From positions 1 to 64,000 of the forward strand of contig NZ_PYMJ01000033.1 in the NCBI RefSeq assembly GCF_003025615.1: a stretch of 64,000 nucleotides of DNA, read 5' to 3'. The DNA comes from Photobacterium frigidiphilum. GTDB lineage: Bacteria > Pseudomonadota > Gammaproteobacteria > Enterobacterales > Vibrionaceae. A program made the translations under genes and the position numbers. Position 1 is the stretch's first letter, and each line of letters begins with the position of its first letter. Of this stretch, positions 44,788 through 53,039 are shown one piece after another. The notes below the pieces were generated by a model. The model saw only the letters and a program-made list of their open reading frames with translations. It ran no database searches and had not been told where the DNA came from.

Positions 44788-46271
44788 GATTAATACTGTT
44801 AACTGCTCTGATATTGTTACTAACTGTTTCCACTCATACACTTGCTGAAAGTGTTTCGGTGAAATTGAAAGACACGATTAAACAAGGTAGCGGAACGATT
44901 GATGTGTTTCGAGCACAAACACAAAATAAGAACCCTACGGCGGCAGAATTAGAAGCTTTTCGTGTCAATAATGGTGGGAAACTAGTGTTTGCTGTTGATG
45001 TGAATGAAGCTGCAAACGGAACCGAAAAAGCCTCGAGCCAAGGGATCGCGGTAGAAAGTGCTTCTATTACGGTAGTCAGTGGAGGAGTTACAACTACGTT
45101 CTCTGATTTTTCAACGCCGACGCGGTCTATGTTAGCTAAAACGGGAACTACCGAACGAACGGGGTATTACACTATTATAGGTGAAACTGGTTCTTCAAGA
45201 GTGACACCGAATGCTAACAGTGATGTTAATGGCTCTTCATTTGATGAGGTGTTAATTATAACCGTCGGTCAAGATTTAAGTTCGGCTACGGCTGTTACGT
45301 TAAATGTCACATTATTAGATACCAATATTTCATTGGGGGATCCAGAAGCGTTCTATGATTTTTCTGGGGGCTTTGAAGATGTGGCATTAATCAGTGATGA
45401 AGATAATTCCGTTTTAACTGGGCTCGGAGCGGGGCAGGCAGAAGCGCCATTGGTGATAACACAAGGGCAAGTATTGAACCCCATTGATGCATGGGTGTAT
45501 TACCCATCTTCAACAGAGTACTTTTTGGCTGCGTATGAAGATCTGTATCCAGTAAAAGGGGATTATGATTTCAATGATTTAGTCATAGGCTATCGCGTTG
45601 GCTTTGGTATGAATAATGGCCAAGTTACTTCTATGTTGATATATGGCTATATTATTGCGCGAGGCTCTAGCTATAACCATGATTGGTATCTTCACCTTGC
45701 GTACCCTGATGGTACAAGTGGTAGCGGTACACTTAATTTGTTTAAACCGGGCTCTACCGAACAAGAAGAAGGCTACCCGATAGCCATTACGCAACTGAAT
45801 GATTTTGATCAGAAAATCTTAATTAGTTCGAAAACTCTAATGACACAAGTGGGATCTGAAATGGTGAACACCTTGACAGATAAAGCCTTAGTACAAGGAC
45901 ACAAGTTCAGTATTTCAATGGACTATGATGCCTTGATTGATGTATCTCAGCTTGATACCGCACCGTATGATCCTTATTTATATGTTAAAAATTCAGGATA
46001 TGAAATACATCTGCCGAACAAACCTGCTCGCTTAGGTATCTCCGTCAATAACAGTGAAACTGGAGCGGGATTTAAAGATAGTAGTGGATATCCGTTCGTT
46101 ATTATCATTCCCGATGATTGGGAACCACCATTAGAGAATACCGATTTAGGAGAAGCTTATACCGATTTTCTTAATCATGTTGCCAGTTCTGACAATACGT
46201 TTTCATCGTGGTATTTGGCACCACAAGGTAGCAAGGTGAAAGGGATAGGACGGGGGCATTGGAAGTGGTAA
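44784..46271 (+). CDS. LruC domain-containing secreted protein (DUF4842)
   Basis: Exported protein of the LruC/DUF4842 family, 495 residues; its biochemical role is not established. A signal peptide ends at about HTLA-ES (residue 21). The family signature is the calcium-site-like KGDYDFNDLV (about residues 258-267), followed by a beta-rich domain, and near the C-terminus YPFVIIIPDDWEPPLE (about 435) and SSWYLAP. An N-terminal ~200-residue region with Ser/Thr-rich beta repeats precedes the domain. LruC homologues occur in Leptospira and many marine bacteria as surface or periplasmic proteins. It overlaps the lipoprotein gene by four bases, forming a two-gene operon closed by a terminator at 46309. 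Confidence 0.8.
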   Translation: MRLILLTALILLLTVSTHTLAESVSVKLKDTIKQGSGTIDVFRAQTQNKNPTAAELEAFRVNNGGKLVFAVDVNEAANGTEKASSQGIAVESASITVVSGGVTTTFSDFSTPTRSMLAKTGTTERTGYYTIIGETGSSRVTPNANSDVNGSSFDEVLIITVGQDLSSATAVTLNVTLLDTNISLGDPEAFYDFSGGFEDVALISDEDNSVLTGLGAGQAEAPLVITQGQVLNPIDAWVYYPSSTEYFLAAYEDLYPVKGDYDFNDLVIGYRVGFGMNNGQVTSMLIYGYIIARGSSYNHDWYLHLAYPDGTSGSGTLNLFKPGSTEQEEGYPIAITQLNDFDQKILISSKTLMTQVGSEMVNTLTDKALVQGHKFSISMDYDALIDVSQLDTAPYDPYLYVKNSGYEIHLPNKPARLGISVNNSETGAGFKDSSGYPFVIIIPDDWEPPLENTDLGEAYTDFLNHVASSDNTFSSWYLAPQGSKVKGIGRGHWKW

Positions 46272-46308
46272 CCGATTAAATATCTCTTTCTGGGATAATA
46301 ACGACTGA

Positions 46309-46350
46309 GCAAAGCTTACCATTATTCAGTGTTAAGCTTTGCTTGCTTTA
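46309..46350 (+). terminator. Probable terminator after the LruC-domain gene
   Basis: GCAAAGCTTA (46309-46318) pairs perfectly with TAAGCTTTGC (46333-46342) around a 14-nt loop. The following TTGCTTTA is only a moderate T-tract. Confidence 0.6.
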
Positions 46351-46536
46351 AAAGTTAACCTCGCTAACATCCATCTGTATGGTTGAAACTTCATGAAAGG
46401 TTATTTCCTCACCATTTACACTTAAAATATAGTACGCCAAGCAATTGTCTTTAACCTTTCTACCGCGTGAAAAAAAGAATATGGCATAGCCAGATTTTTT
46501 AGTAATACGCTTCTCGTTTGAGACCTCTAAATAATT
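46348..46536 (-). pseudogene. Possible broken or start-less small gene
   Basis: On the minus strand a frame of 62 codons runs from 46536 to the TAA at 46348-46350. It reads like real protein (GYAIFFFSRGRKVKDN, then LAYYILSVNGEEITFHEV) but has no ATG or GTG near its beginning. Another frame just upstream (from ATG near 46582) encodes MARTSINTNSCKYLKL and stops as this one opens, so a frameshift joining the two is possible. No family recognised. It could equally be chance coding in an intergenic region. Confidence 0.25.
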
Positions 46537-46688
46537 TTAAATATTTACAGCTATTCGTGTTGATTGAAGTGCGTGCCATTACAATGAGCTGGTGGTATAA
46601 GTATTTAACGCGCAAAGAAAGTTTTTTAGTAAATATTAATATTCGCTTGTGTGAATTACATGAGTAAACAGTTGAGGAAGGAAGTGCT

Positions 46689-47342
46689 ATGCACGATATT
46701 GTTACTGTTGCGGTTACTGTCTTTATGGGTTTTTTTGCGATGATGAATCCGATTGCCAATACGGCAGTTTTTGTGGGTATGACAGGAGATTTCACTCCAC
46801 AGCAACGCCGACAAACGGCAATTAAAGCACTAGTCGCTGCGTTTTGTATTATTGCTGCATTTTGTCTTTTGGGTAAGGGCATTTTTGAGATATTCGGAAT
46901 TACATTACCAGCCCTACGATTAGCTGGCGGTATTCTAGTTTTCTTAGTGGGATATCACATGCTGCAAGGTAGCAGTTCTAAATTACACACCAATGAACAG
47001 GCAACTCCTGACAAGGGCGAGAAAGTACAGCCAGCAGACATTGCCATTTCACCGCTCGCCTTACCGATTTTGGCTGGCCCCGGTACTATTGCTACAGCAA
47101 TGAATTATTCTGCATCTGGCAGTATGCTGAACATTATTGTTACTATCGCTGCGTTTGCTATTTTGTGCCTTATTACATTCGTATGCTTTTTATATGGACC
47201 TAAATTGGTCGATATGATTGGTGAAAACGGTATTAATATTACGACACGCTTGATGGGGTTGATCTTAACCGTCATAGGTATGCAAATGTTGATTCAAGGT
47301 GTGCATGATGCCTATTTGTTATTTAATGTCACTCCTAAATAG
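46689..47342 (+). CDS. MarC family integral membrane protein (YhgN-like)
   Basis: Inner-membrane protein of the MarC family, 217 residues, with six hydrophobic segments. The conserved features are the N-terminal FMGFFAMMNPIANTAVFVGM and, in the second half, ISPLALPILAGPGTIATAM, which form the paired MNP/AGPG re-entrant-like motifs of the family. The role is not firmly known; MarC itself was named for the mar locus but does not confer multidrug resistance, and some YhgN-like members have been proposed to transport amino acids. The ATG at 46689 follows GAAGGAAG. It stands alone between terminators and is convergent with the VOC gene. Confidence 0.88.
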   Translation: MHDIVTVAVTVFMGFFAMMNPIANTAVFVGMTGDFTPQQRRQTAIKALVAAFCIIAAFCLLGKGIFEIFGITLPALRLAGGILVFLVGYHMLQGSSSKLHTNEQATPDKGEKVQPADIAISPLALPILAGPGTIATAMNYSASGSMLNIIVTIAAFAILCLITFVCFLYGPKLVDMIGENGINITTRLMGLILTVIGMQMLIQGVHDAYLLFNVTPK

Positions 47343-47384
47343 AACAGCTTGCTATTTTATATTTGAGTTTTAACGCCGATAAAT

Positions 47385-47411
47385 ACTGCCACATTACGTG
47401 GCAGTTTTAAT
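47385..47411. terminator. Bidirectional terminator between MarC and VOC genes
   Basis: ACTGCCAC (47385-47392) and GTGGCAGT (47398-47405) form a perfect 8-bp stem with a five-base loop, followed by TTTAATTTT. It separates convergent genes ending at 47342 and 47413. Confidence 0.75.
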
Positions 47412-47412
47412 T

Positions 47413-47796
47413 TTAAGCTTCGTATAATTCTAAAGGTAAGTTATCGGGGTCGCTGAAGAATGTGTAGCGTTTTCCTGTATATTCATCGGTGCGAATAGGT
47501 TCGACTTCCACGCCTGCGTTTTGTAGATGCAATGTGAAAGTGTCTATCGATTCGACGGTAAAAGCTAAATGACGCAGTCCTCTAGCTTCAGGGTAGCTAG
47601 GTCGCGGAGGGTTGTTTGGAAAAGAAAACAATTCTACCTGATTGCCATTTGGTAATGCTAAATCCAGTTTGTAAGAATTGCGTTCAACACGGTAATTTTC
47701 AGCAATCACTGTTAGCCCGAGAATAGTGGTATAAAATCGCTTAGATTTTTCATAATCTGAGCAAATAATTGCAGCATGATGAATACCTTGAAGCAT
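47413..47796 (-). CDS. VOC family metalloprotein, YaeR/SMU1112c-like
   Basis: Cytoplasmic glyoxalase/bleomycin-resistance (VOC) fold protein of 127 residues. Two beta-alpha-beta-beta-beta modules are visible. Candidate metal ligands lie at conserved places: His6/His7 (GIHHAAIICSDY), Glu56 (QVELFSFP), His76 (LRHLAFTVE) and Glu124 (PLELYEA). This pattern and the length match E. coli YaeR and Streptococcus SMU1112c rather than GloA itself. The substrate is unknown; a detoxification or dioxygenase-like role is inferred from the fold. The gene is a single transcription unit facing the MarC gene. Confidence 0.85.
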   Translation of the reverse strand: MLQGIHHAAIICSDYEKSKRFYTTILGLTVIAENYRVERNSYKLDLALPNGNQVELFSFPNNPPRPSYPEARGLRHLAFTVESIDTFTLHLQNAGVEVEPIRTDEYTGKRYTFFSDPDNLPLELYEA

Positions 47797-47886
47797 TGTT
47801 TACCTTTCTAAGCCTGAATGGATTAAGGAACAAGCCTACCTTGTTTTGAGGCCATTGTTTATTCAACAGTTATCAAAAATAGAAAA

Positions 47887-47912
47887 TCAGTAGCGCGACA
47901 CTACTGACTTTT
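47887..47912 (-). terminator. Probable terminator after the OYE gene
   Basis: TCAGTAG (47887-47893) pairs with CTACTGA (47901-47907). Read on the minus strand the stem is followed by TTTTCTATTTTT, a suitable exit tract for the gene ending at 47967. Confidence 0.6.
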
Positions 47913-47966
47913 TATTTTGTTTACTCTATATCGTTTTATATTGCTTTGTTAGTTTATTTCCAGCGA

Positions 47967-49076
47967 TTACACGCTTGCAGGGTAGTCGCTATAACCGTTT
48001 TTATTACCACCAAAAAGTTTAGTGTTATCTGCTTTTGCTAAGGCTACGTCATTGGCTAATCGATGTGCTAAATCTGGGTTTGCGAGAAATGCACGCCCAA
48101 AGGCAACCAAGTCGGCATAGCCTGCATCTAGAATGGATTCTGCACGTTTAAGATCATATCGACCCGCGACAATAATGGTTCCGCTAAAGCGTTCACGTAA
48201 CGCAACTCGAAAATCATCTGGAATAGTAGGTGCATCATCCCAATCAGCTTCAGATAAATGCACGTACGCAATACCACATTGATTAAGGTGTTCTGCAGCA
48301 TCTAAAATCGTAGGAACGATATCAGGGCAATCCATATCTTTAAATGTCACAAAGGGTGCAAGGCGAACGCCCACACGCTCAGCGCCAATACGCGCAGATA
48401 CCGCTTCCACTACTTCCATCAAAAAGCGCAGTCTATTTTCACGGTTGCCACCGTATTCATCGGTGCGTTTGTTAGAATTAGTACGAAGGAACTGGTCGAT
48501 TAAATACCCATTTCCGCCGTGGATCTCTATACCGTCGAAACCTGCTTCTATCGCGTTTTCTGCGGCTTGTGCAAAATCGGCAATAACACGCTTAATATCA
48601 TCGGTATGCATTTCGCGAGGCATCGGGCACGGAAACATTGTGCCATCTTCACCGTCTTTAACAATCCATACTTGCGTATCGATAGGCTGTATAGCCGATG
48701 GCGCTATTGGTGCTTCGCCGTTCTGAAAATGTGTATGCGATACTCGACCTACATGCCACAGTTGGTTAAATATTTTACCGCCCGCCTGATGCACAGCATC
48801 GGTTACTGTTCGCCAGCCTTGAATGTGCTCTGAGGTATATACTCCTGGAGTGAACGAGTACCCTTGGCTATCATCAGAAATTTGTGTAGCTTCTGTAATG
48901 ATTAAGCCTGCTGATGCACGCTGAGCATAATATTCAGCCATCATTTCGTTGGGTATATTTCCCGGTTGGCTGGTTCTAGCGCGTGTCATTGGTGCCATTA
49001 CCATTCGGTTTGAAAGTGCGATTGGCTGCTGAGAGTTATTTGACATCGATGTTGGTGTGAATAGCGGGTGAGTCAT
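47967..49076 (-). CDS. Old Yellow Enzyme family alkene reductase (NemA-like)
   Basis: Cytoplasmic FMN-dependent oxidoreductase that reduces activated C=C bonds (and often nitro compounds) with NAD(P)H; 369 residues, the usual length of the family. The barrel starts with MVMAPMTRARTSQPGNIPNE; the substrate-binding pair is His186 and Asn189 in IEIHGGNGYLIDQF, with Tyr191 as proton donor; FMN-contact motifs RTDEYGG and FGRAFLANPDL are present. The natural substrate is unknown; relatives respond to quinones, maleimides or nitrate esters. It is divergent from a LysR regulator 148 bp away, which is the likely controller. Confidence 0.92.
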   Translation of the reverse strand: MTHPLFTPTSMSNNSQQPIALSNRMVMAPMTRARTSQPGNIPNEMMAEYYAQRASAGLIITEATQISDDSQGYSFTPGVYTSEHIQGWRTVTDAVHQAGGKIFNQLWHVGRVSHTHFQNGEAPIAPSAIQPIDTQVWIVKDGEDGTMFPCPMPREMHTDDIKRVIADFAQAAENAIEAGFDGIEIHGGNGYLIDQFLRTNSNKRTDEYGGNRENRLRFLMEVVEAVSARIGAERVGVRLAPFVTFKDMDCPDIVPTILDAAEHLNQCGIAYVHLSEADWDDAPTIPDDFRVALRERFSGTIIVAGRYDLKRAESILDAGYADLVAFGRAFLANPDLAHRLANDVALAKADNTKLFGGNKNGYSDYPASV

Positions 49077-49190
49077 AATAATGATCCGTCGTGTAATGTT
49101 TGATGGAATAATAGTGACAGGAAATACGGTGCTGAAAAGCCAGTGCTTACAGTAAACATCTTCAAAATAAATTTGAAAGTGAGTTTGTTT

Positions 49191-49221
49191 AGCTAGTTAT
49201 AAGTGTGTTTATGCTATAGCT
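49191..49221. promoter_or_regulatory. Weak dyad between OYE and LysR genes
   Basis: AGCTA (49191-49195) and TAGCT (49217-49221) face each other in the 148-bp divergent intergenic region, directly before the regulator start. The arms are short; it is offered only as a possible LysR-type site. Confidence 0.2.
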
Positions 49222-49224
49222 TGA

Positions 49225-50139
49225 ATGAATCATAAAGAAGAAAGGCTAAGTATTGTGGCGGGTATTGCAGATTACAGAACATTCCTCGAAATAGTACACA
49301 GTGGGAGTATTTCCGCTGCGGGACGTCGTTTAAATGCCTCACCCGCGAATGTGAGTGCAGTGTTGGCGCGCTTAGAAAAGCAATATGATGCACGTTTGCT
49401 TTCTAGAACAACGCGTAACCAACAGTTAACGTATGAAGGCGAGCATTTCTACCAATTTTGTTTATTAGCTGCAGAGCAAGAAGATGAGTTATTAAACCAT
49501 TTGTCAAAGCAGCAGCAGTTACAGGGAAGCATTGCTATTTCTTGTACGTGTGATTTTGGCCGCAATGTTCTGGTGCCTTTATTGGATGAGTTTATGACGT
49601 TGTATCCGCAATTGTCGATTCATTTGCATCTCACCGATAAGCTCAGTGATTTGGTGAAAGAGAGTATTGATGTAGCCATTCGATTTGGGGCGCTAAAGGA
49701 TTCCAATTTGGTCGCACGCCGTTTGGCTGATAATCATCGCGTGCTGGTGGCATCACCGGAATATTTAGCTCAGCATGGGCATCCGCAAAGTGTGGAAGAA
49801 TTGGCTGATCATGCGTGCTTGTTGATCAGCCGTGAAGGAGAAACACAGGCTGAATGGCAGTTTAATAAAGCCAATCAGCTCTACAGTGTTGCCGTAAACG
49901 CGGCATTTTCCAGTAATAATGGGGAAGTGGTAAAACATTGGGCGCTGGCATCAAAAGGTATCGCGATGAAATCTATTTGGGATGTGAAGGCAGCCTTAGC
50001 CGACGGAACGTTAGTGAGTGTGTTAGACGAGTTCCAACAAGATGATGGTGCGGTGTATGCCGTTTTCCCTAATCGTAAATTCTCACCACAGCGAATTACA
50101 GCCTTAATCGACTTTCTCAAGCAAGCGTTACAGCAATAA
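49225..50139 (+). CDS. LysR family transcriptional regulator
   Basis: DNA-binding regulator of 304 residues. The N-terminal winged helix-turn-helix is clear (YRTFLEIVHSGSISAAGRRL then SPANVSAVLARLEKQYDARL), followed by the linker and a two-lobed ligand-binding domain from about residue 95 (GSIAISCTCDFGRNVLVPLL). It belongs to the group related to AaeR/DmlR-like regulators with the IDVAIRFGALKDSNLVARRL motif. The ATG at 49225 lacks a good ribosome site; an in-frame GTG at 49255, preceded by AAAGG, would give a more typical N-terminus and may be the real start. It lies divergent to the OYE gene and most likely controls it; the inducer is unknown. Confidence 0.9.
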   Translation: MNHKEERLSIVAGIADYRTFLEIVHSGSISAAGRRLNASPANVSAVLARLEKQYDARLLSRTTRNQQLTYEGEHFYQFCLLAAEQEDELLNHLSKQQQLQGSIAISCTCDFGRNVLVPLLDEFMTLYPQLSIHLHLTDKLSDLVKESIDVAIRFGALKDSNLVARRLADNHRVLVASPEYLAQHGHPQSVEELADHACLLISREGETQAEWQFNKANQLYSVAVNAAFSSNNGEVVKHWALASKGIAMKSIWDVKAALADGTLVSVLDEFQQDDGAVYAVFPNRKFSPQRITALIDFLKQALQQ

Positions 50140-50289
50140 TGTGCATTTTTTGGCTATTTAGAGCGTTTAATCGGAATGTATTCTTGACCCATTTCTACCT
50201 CGCCAGCGATAATATGTACAATAGATCAAATTGACAGAAATGTAGGTTATTAACCGGCATTTATTTTTCACCGAAATTATGGAGTCTCG

Positions 50290-50811
50290 ATGGCAAAGCT
50301 AAGCTTACAAGAGCAAATGCTGAAAGCAGGTCTTGTTGACAAAAAGAAACTAAAAAAAGCAGCAAAAACGTCTAAAAAGTCTCGTGTTCAATCAAGAGAA
50401 GCAAAAGCTGCCGTTGAAGAAAAGCGCACAGCACAATTAGAGCAAGACAAAGAGCTGAATCGTCAAAGAGATGATGAAGCAATGAAGAAAGCATTTGTTG
50501 CTCAGATTAAACAGCTTATCGAAATGAATCGCATTGATCGTACTAAAGGTGATATTAGCTATAACTTCACCGACGGTGCATTAGTTCGAAATATTTATGT
50601 TGATAAAACAACACAAAACGAGCTAGTAAAAGGTCGCTTGGCGATTGTTCGTTTTGGTGATGGATTTGACGTTATTCCTGGGGTTGTCGCAGATAAAATC
50701 AGCTTACGTGATGAAGATATTGTTGTTCTAAACAATATTGTTGACGAAAAAGACGTAGATGAAGATGACCCATATGCAGATTTCGTGATTCCTGATGATT
50801 TGATGTGGTAA
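50290..50811 (+). CDS. yaiL: DUF2058 family protein (YaiL-like)
   Basis: Cytoplasmic protein of 173 residues from the DUF2058/YaiL family, common in gamma-proteobacteria and of unsettled function (YaiL has been called a nucleoprotein or polysaccharide-related protein). The N-terminus MAKLSLQEQMLKAGLVDKKK is the family signature; a Lys/Arg-rich, probably coiled-coil stretch (about 18-75) precedes a compact domain with ISYNFTDGALVRNIYVD and a strongly acidic C-terminal tail (EKDVDEDDPYADFVIPDD). The ATG follows TATGGAGTC, a good ribosome site. It forms a single-gene unit ending at a strong terminator. Confidence 0.9.
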   Translation: MAKLSLQEQMLKAGLVDKKKLKKAAKTSKKSRVQSREAKAAVEEKRTAQLEQDKELNRQRDDEAMKKAFVAQIKQLIEMNRIDRTKGDISYNFTDGALVRNIYVDKTTQNELVKGRLAIVRFGDGFDVIPGVVADKISLRDEDIVVLNNIVDEKDVDEDDPYADFVIPDDLMW

Positions 50812-50867
50812 CACAATTTAAATTGTAGGATCCACTGCAACTTAATTATTGTCAGACCTAAACATTA

Positions 50868-50903
50868 AAACCCGAAGTGACATATGTTCACTTCGGGTTT
50901 TTT
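50868..50903. terminator. Bidirectional terminator between yaiL and the tad operon
   Basis: A 12-bp perfect stem (AACCCGAAGTGA at 50869-50880, TCACTTCGGGTT at 50888-50899) has an A-rich left flank and six T on the right. It ends yaiL and can end the convergent tad operon whose last gene stops at 50958. Confidence 0.9.
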
Positions 50904-50957
50904 AGGTTTTTAGCTAACGTTGGGTAAGGATGAGTCACAGGTTCGTTTATTCTGTGA

Positions 50958-52043
50958 TCAGTTTCCGACGGAATATACCGTTGCCTGAGATTGCTCATTT
51001 CCCCATTTGTTTGTCAGTTTTACTGGTGGAGATGCTATCTGACGTTTTTTAGCTTGTTTTAAGTTGTGGTGTGCTTTTGCGTAATAGGTTGGGCTTGCAT
51101 TGATAGCTCGTTCTAAGTAACTAACAGCAGCTTCATAATCACCTTCTAACATAGTGAAATAACCAATATCATTCAGTGCTTCTGCCACGGGCATTACATT
51201 TTGAAGTGCATCAAGTGCATCGCTATAACGCTTACTGCGAATGTAGACTAATCCTAAATTTGACCATGCGCGTTTATCTGTTTGATAAATAGTTGTTGCT
51301 CGTCTATTGATCACTTCTGCTTGTTTTAAATCTCCGCTTAAATAATATGAATATCCGAGGTTTGTTAGTGCTTGGCGAGATTTGTGATTAATGCGCAAAC
51401 AGGCTTGATAAAGTGCTTGAGCTTCAGTATGGCGTGCATTCAAGTCTTTAATTACGGCATAAGCAATATAGGCGTTTAATGGCGATGTTTGGTTAATTTT
51501 TAATTGTTGTACAAAATCAGGTTTCGTTGGATCCCATGTTTCATTCTTGAAACGCTGTTGATCCATTCTTATGGCACGCAATAACTGCTTTTCTGCATTT
51601 TTTTGCTCGCCTTGTTTGAGTTCAATAATACCCAAAGCTGCGGCATATTGAATATTATCATCTTTAATAATAACAGCACGATTATAAGCAACTTGTGCTA
51701 ATTCATAATTACCGCGTTGTTGGTGAATATACCCAATTTTATAATAAGCTTGATCGATATTCTCTTGAACTGGGAAATTCAGCGCTCTTATGTATTCATA
51801 AAGAGCGAGATCCGTATCTTTACTTCGATAAGCCTGATCACCCCGTGCGATTGCTTCAGCGGCAGATGCTGGTGGAAAATCACCATTCAATCCTAATGTT
51901 GCTTTGCCATCATAAAGTTCGTGGTCAAAGTTAGGATTGGTCGTTTCTACCGTTACCTCGTTACTCGCACACCCAAGTAAAATAAGTGGAGCGAGTATTG
52001 ATAATAGTATAAAATGGTAGGTCTTTTTTCTAAATGTTGTCAT
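50958..52043 (-). CDS. tadD: TadD-like TPR lipoprotein of the tad pilus
   Basis: Outer-membrane-associated lipoprotein of 361 residues, last gene of the tad operon. A lipobox LLGC puts the lipidated cysteine at residue 25. The rest is built from tetratricopeptide repeats (for example AYYKIGYIHQQRGNYELAQVAYNRA and LTNLGYSYYLSGDLKQAEVI), six or more from about residue 70 to 340. In other tad systems TadD is a pilotin-like factor needed for secretin stability; the same role is inferred. It starts 27 bp after the tadC stop. Length is greater than Aggregatibacter TadD, so it may include additional repeats. Confidence 0.85.
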   Translation of the reverse strand: MTTFRKKTYHFILLSILAPLILLGCASNEVTVETTNPNFDHELYDGKATLGLNGDFPPASAAEAIARGDQAYRSKDTDLALYEYIRALNFPVQENIDQAYYKIGYIHQQRGNYELAQVAYNRAVIIKDDNIQYAAALGIIELKQGEQKNAEKQLLRAIRMDQQRFKNETWDPTKPDFVQQLKINQTSPLNAYIAYAVIKDLNARHTEAQALYQACLRINHKSRQALTNLGYSYYLSGDLKQAEVINRRATTIYQTDKRAWSNLGLVYIRSKRYSDALDALQNVMPVAEALNDIGYFTMLEGDYEAAVSYLERAINASPTYYAKAHHNLKQAKKRQIASPPVKLTNKWGNEQSQATVYSVGN

Positions 52044-52069
52044 TCAATCTCTCCCTTTGAAATAATTTG

Positions 52070-53038
52070 TTATTTTCCGCCAAAGACTTCCAGTACCGCG
52101 ATAATGGCAGGACCGATAGCAACAGTAAAAAAGCCAGGCCAGATGCAGGTAACTAGTGGGAATATCATTTTAGTCCCAATTTTTGCTGCTTCTTCTTCTG
52201 CTTTTTGCATACGCCTATCCCTAAATTCTATGGCGTATTCTCGTAGCGTGTCGCCCATACTTGAGCCAAGTTTAACGGATTGACTGATGATGCTGACCAA
52301 CCCTTGAAGCTCAAGTAACCCTGTACGTTCGATAAATTGTGACAATGCGATAGGAAGAGGTACACCGAGTCGTACTTTTCTACATACAATTTGCAATTCA
52401 CTACTTAATTCAGGGGATAGAGCCTCAATTTCATTCGCAACTCGATTTAATGCGGCCAAAAAACCAAGCCCCGCCTCTGTGGTAACAACAAGTAAATCGA
52501 GCGCATCTGGAAAAGCATTGGATAATGTTCGAATCCGCTTTTTTGCTTGCTTTTGAAGAACAAAATTGGGCAAAAATGTTGCGATAGCCATTGCAAGCAA
52601 AGTATAGAACAGTATTTTTTGAGTAGAGAGTTCGGGTAGAAATTTAGATGAAATTAATACGCCGAAGAGGGCAATAATCACCAAGATTATTTTTATGGCG
52701 TAAAAGTTGGTTAATGCTTGTTTCTGTTCATAGCCAGCATGCATCAGTAAATTTTTAGTCTGATTCCGCTCTTTAATTGAAGATGGAGAGATATATTTGT
52801 CCATTGATTCTAGCGTATTATCAAGGGCACTTGATTCTGCGCTTTTTTTGGTTGTATCCTTGCTTATATGAGAGAGACTGTGTAATCGTTTCTTTAAAGG
52901 GTTAAGTAAATTTGTAATAAGCAGCGTTAAACAAAGAGTGAACGTCACCACGCTAATAAATGCGAGCCCTAGAAATATCCAACGCGCTAGGTTTTCATCA
53001 GAGACTAAACCAGTAATGAGGGTAATAAGATAATCCAT
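52070..53038 (-). CDS. tadC: Tad pilus inner-membrane platform protein TadC
   Basis: Inner-membrane assembly platform of the Flp pilus, 322 residues, of the T2SSF/GspF family. An N-terminal membrane segment is followed by a second near residues 110-150, the GspF domain with TEAGLGFLAALNRVANE and the signature LGVPLPIALSQFIERTG...LVSIISQSVKLGSSMGDTLREYA, and two C-terminal helices ending in GPAIIAVLEVFGG. It pairs with TadB, whose gene ends one base before this start region. Both are needed to pull or push pilin subunits driven by TadA. Confidence 0.92.
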   Translation of the reverse strand: MDYLITLITGLVSDENLARWIFLGLAFISVVTFTLCLTLLITNLLNPLKKRLHSLSHISKDTTKKSAESSALDNTLESMDKYISPSSIKERNQTKNLLMHAGYEQKQALTNFYAIKIILVIIALFGVLISSKFLPELSTQKILFYTLLAMAIATFLPNFVLQKQAKKRIRTLSNAFPDALDLLVVTTEAGLGFLAALNRVANEIEALSPELSSELQIVCRKVRLGVPLPIALSQFIERTGLLELQGLVSIISQSVKLGSSMGDTLREYAIEFRDRRMQKAEEEAAKIGTKMIFPLVTCIWPGFFTVAIGPAIIAVLEVFGGK

Positions 53039-53039
53039 A

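Larger units (their letters stand above)
46272..46688. other. Intergenic region between LruC-type operon and MarC gene
   Basis: Contains the terminator at 46309-46350, the possible minus-strand gene remnant (46348-46536) and, at the right end, the leader of the MarC-family gene with a strong ribosome site (GAAGGAAG). No mobile element ends were seen. Confidence 0.5.

Noticed and set aside
46499-46882. Minus-strand 127-residue frame overlapping the MarC gene
   Set aside because: Most of it is antisense to the well-supported MarC gene; only its last 26 codons outside that gene could matter, and these are discussed with the possible broken gene.
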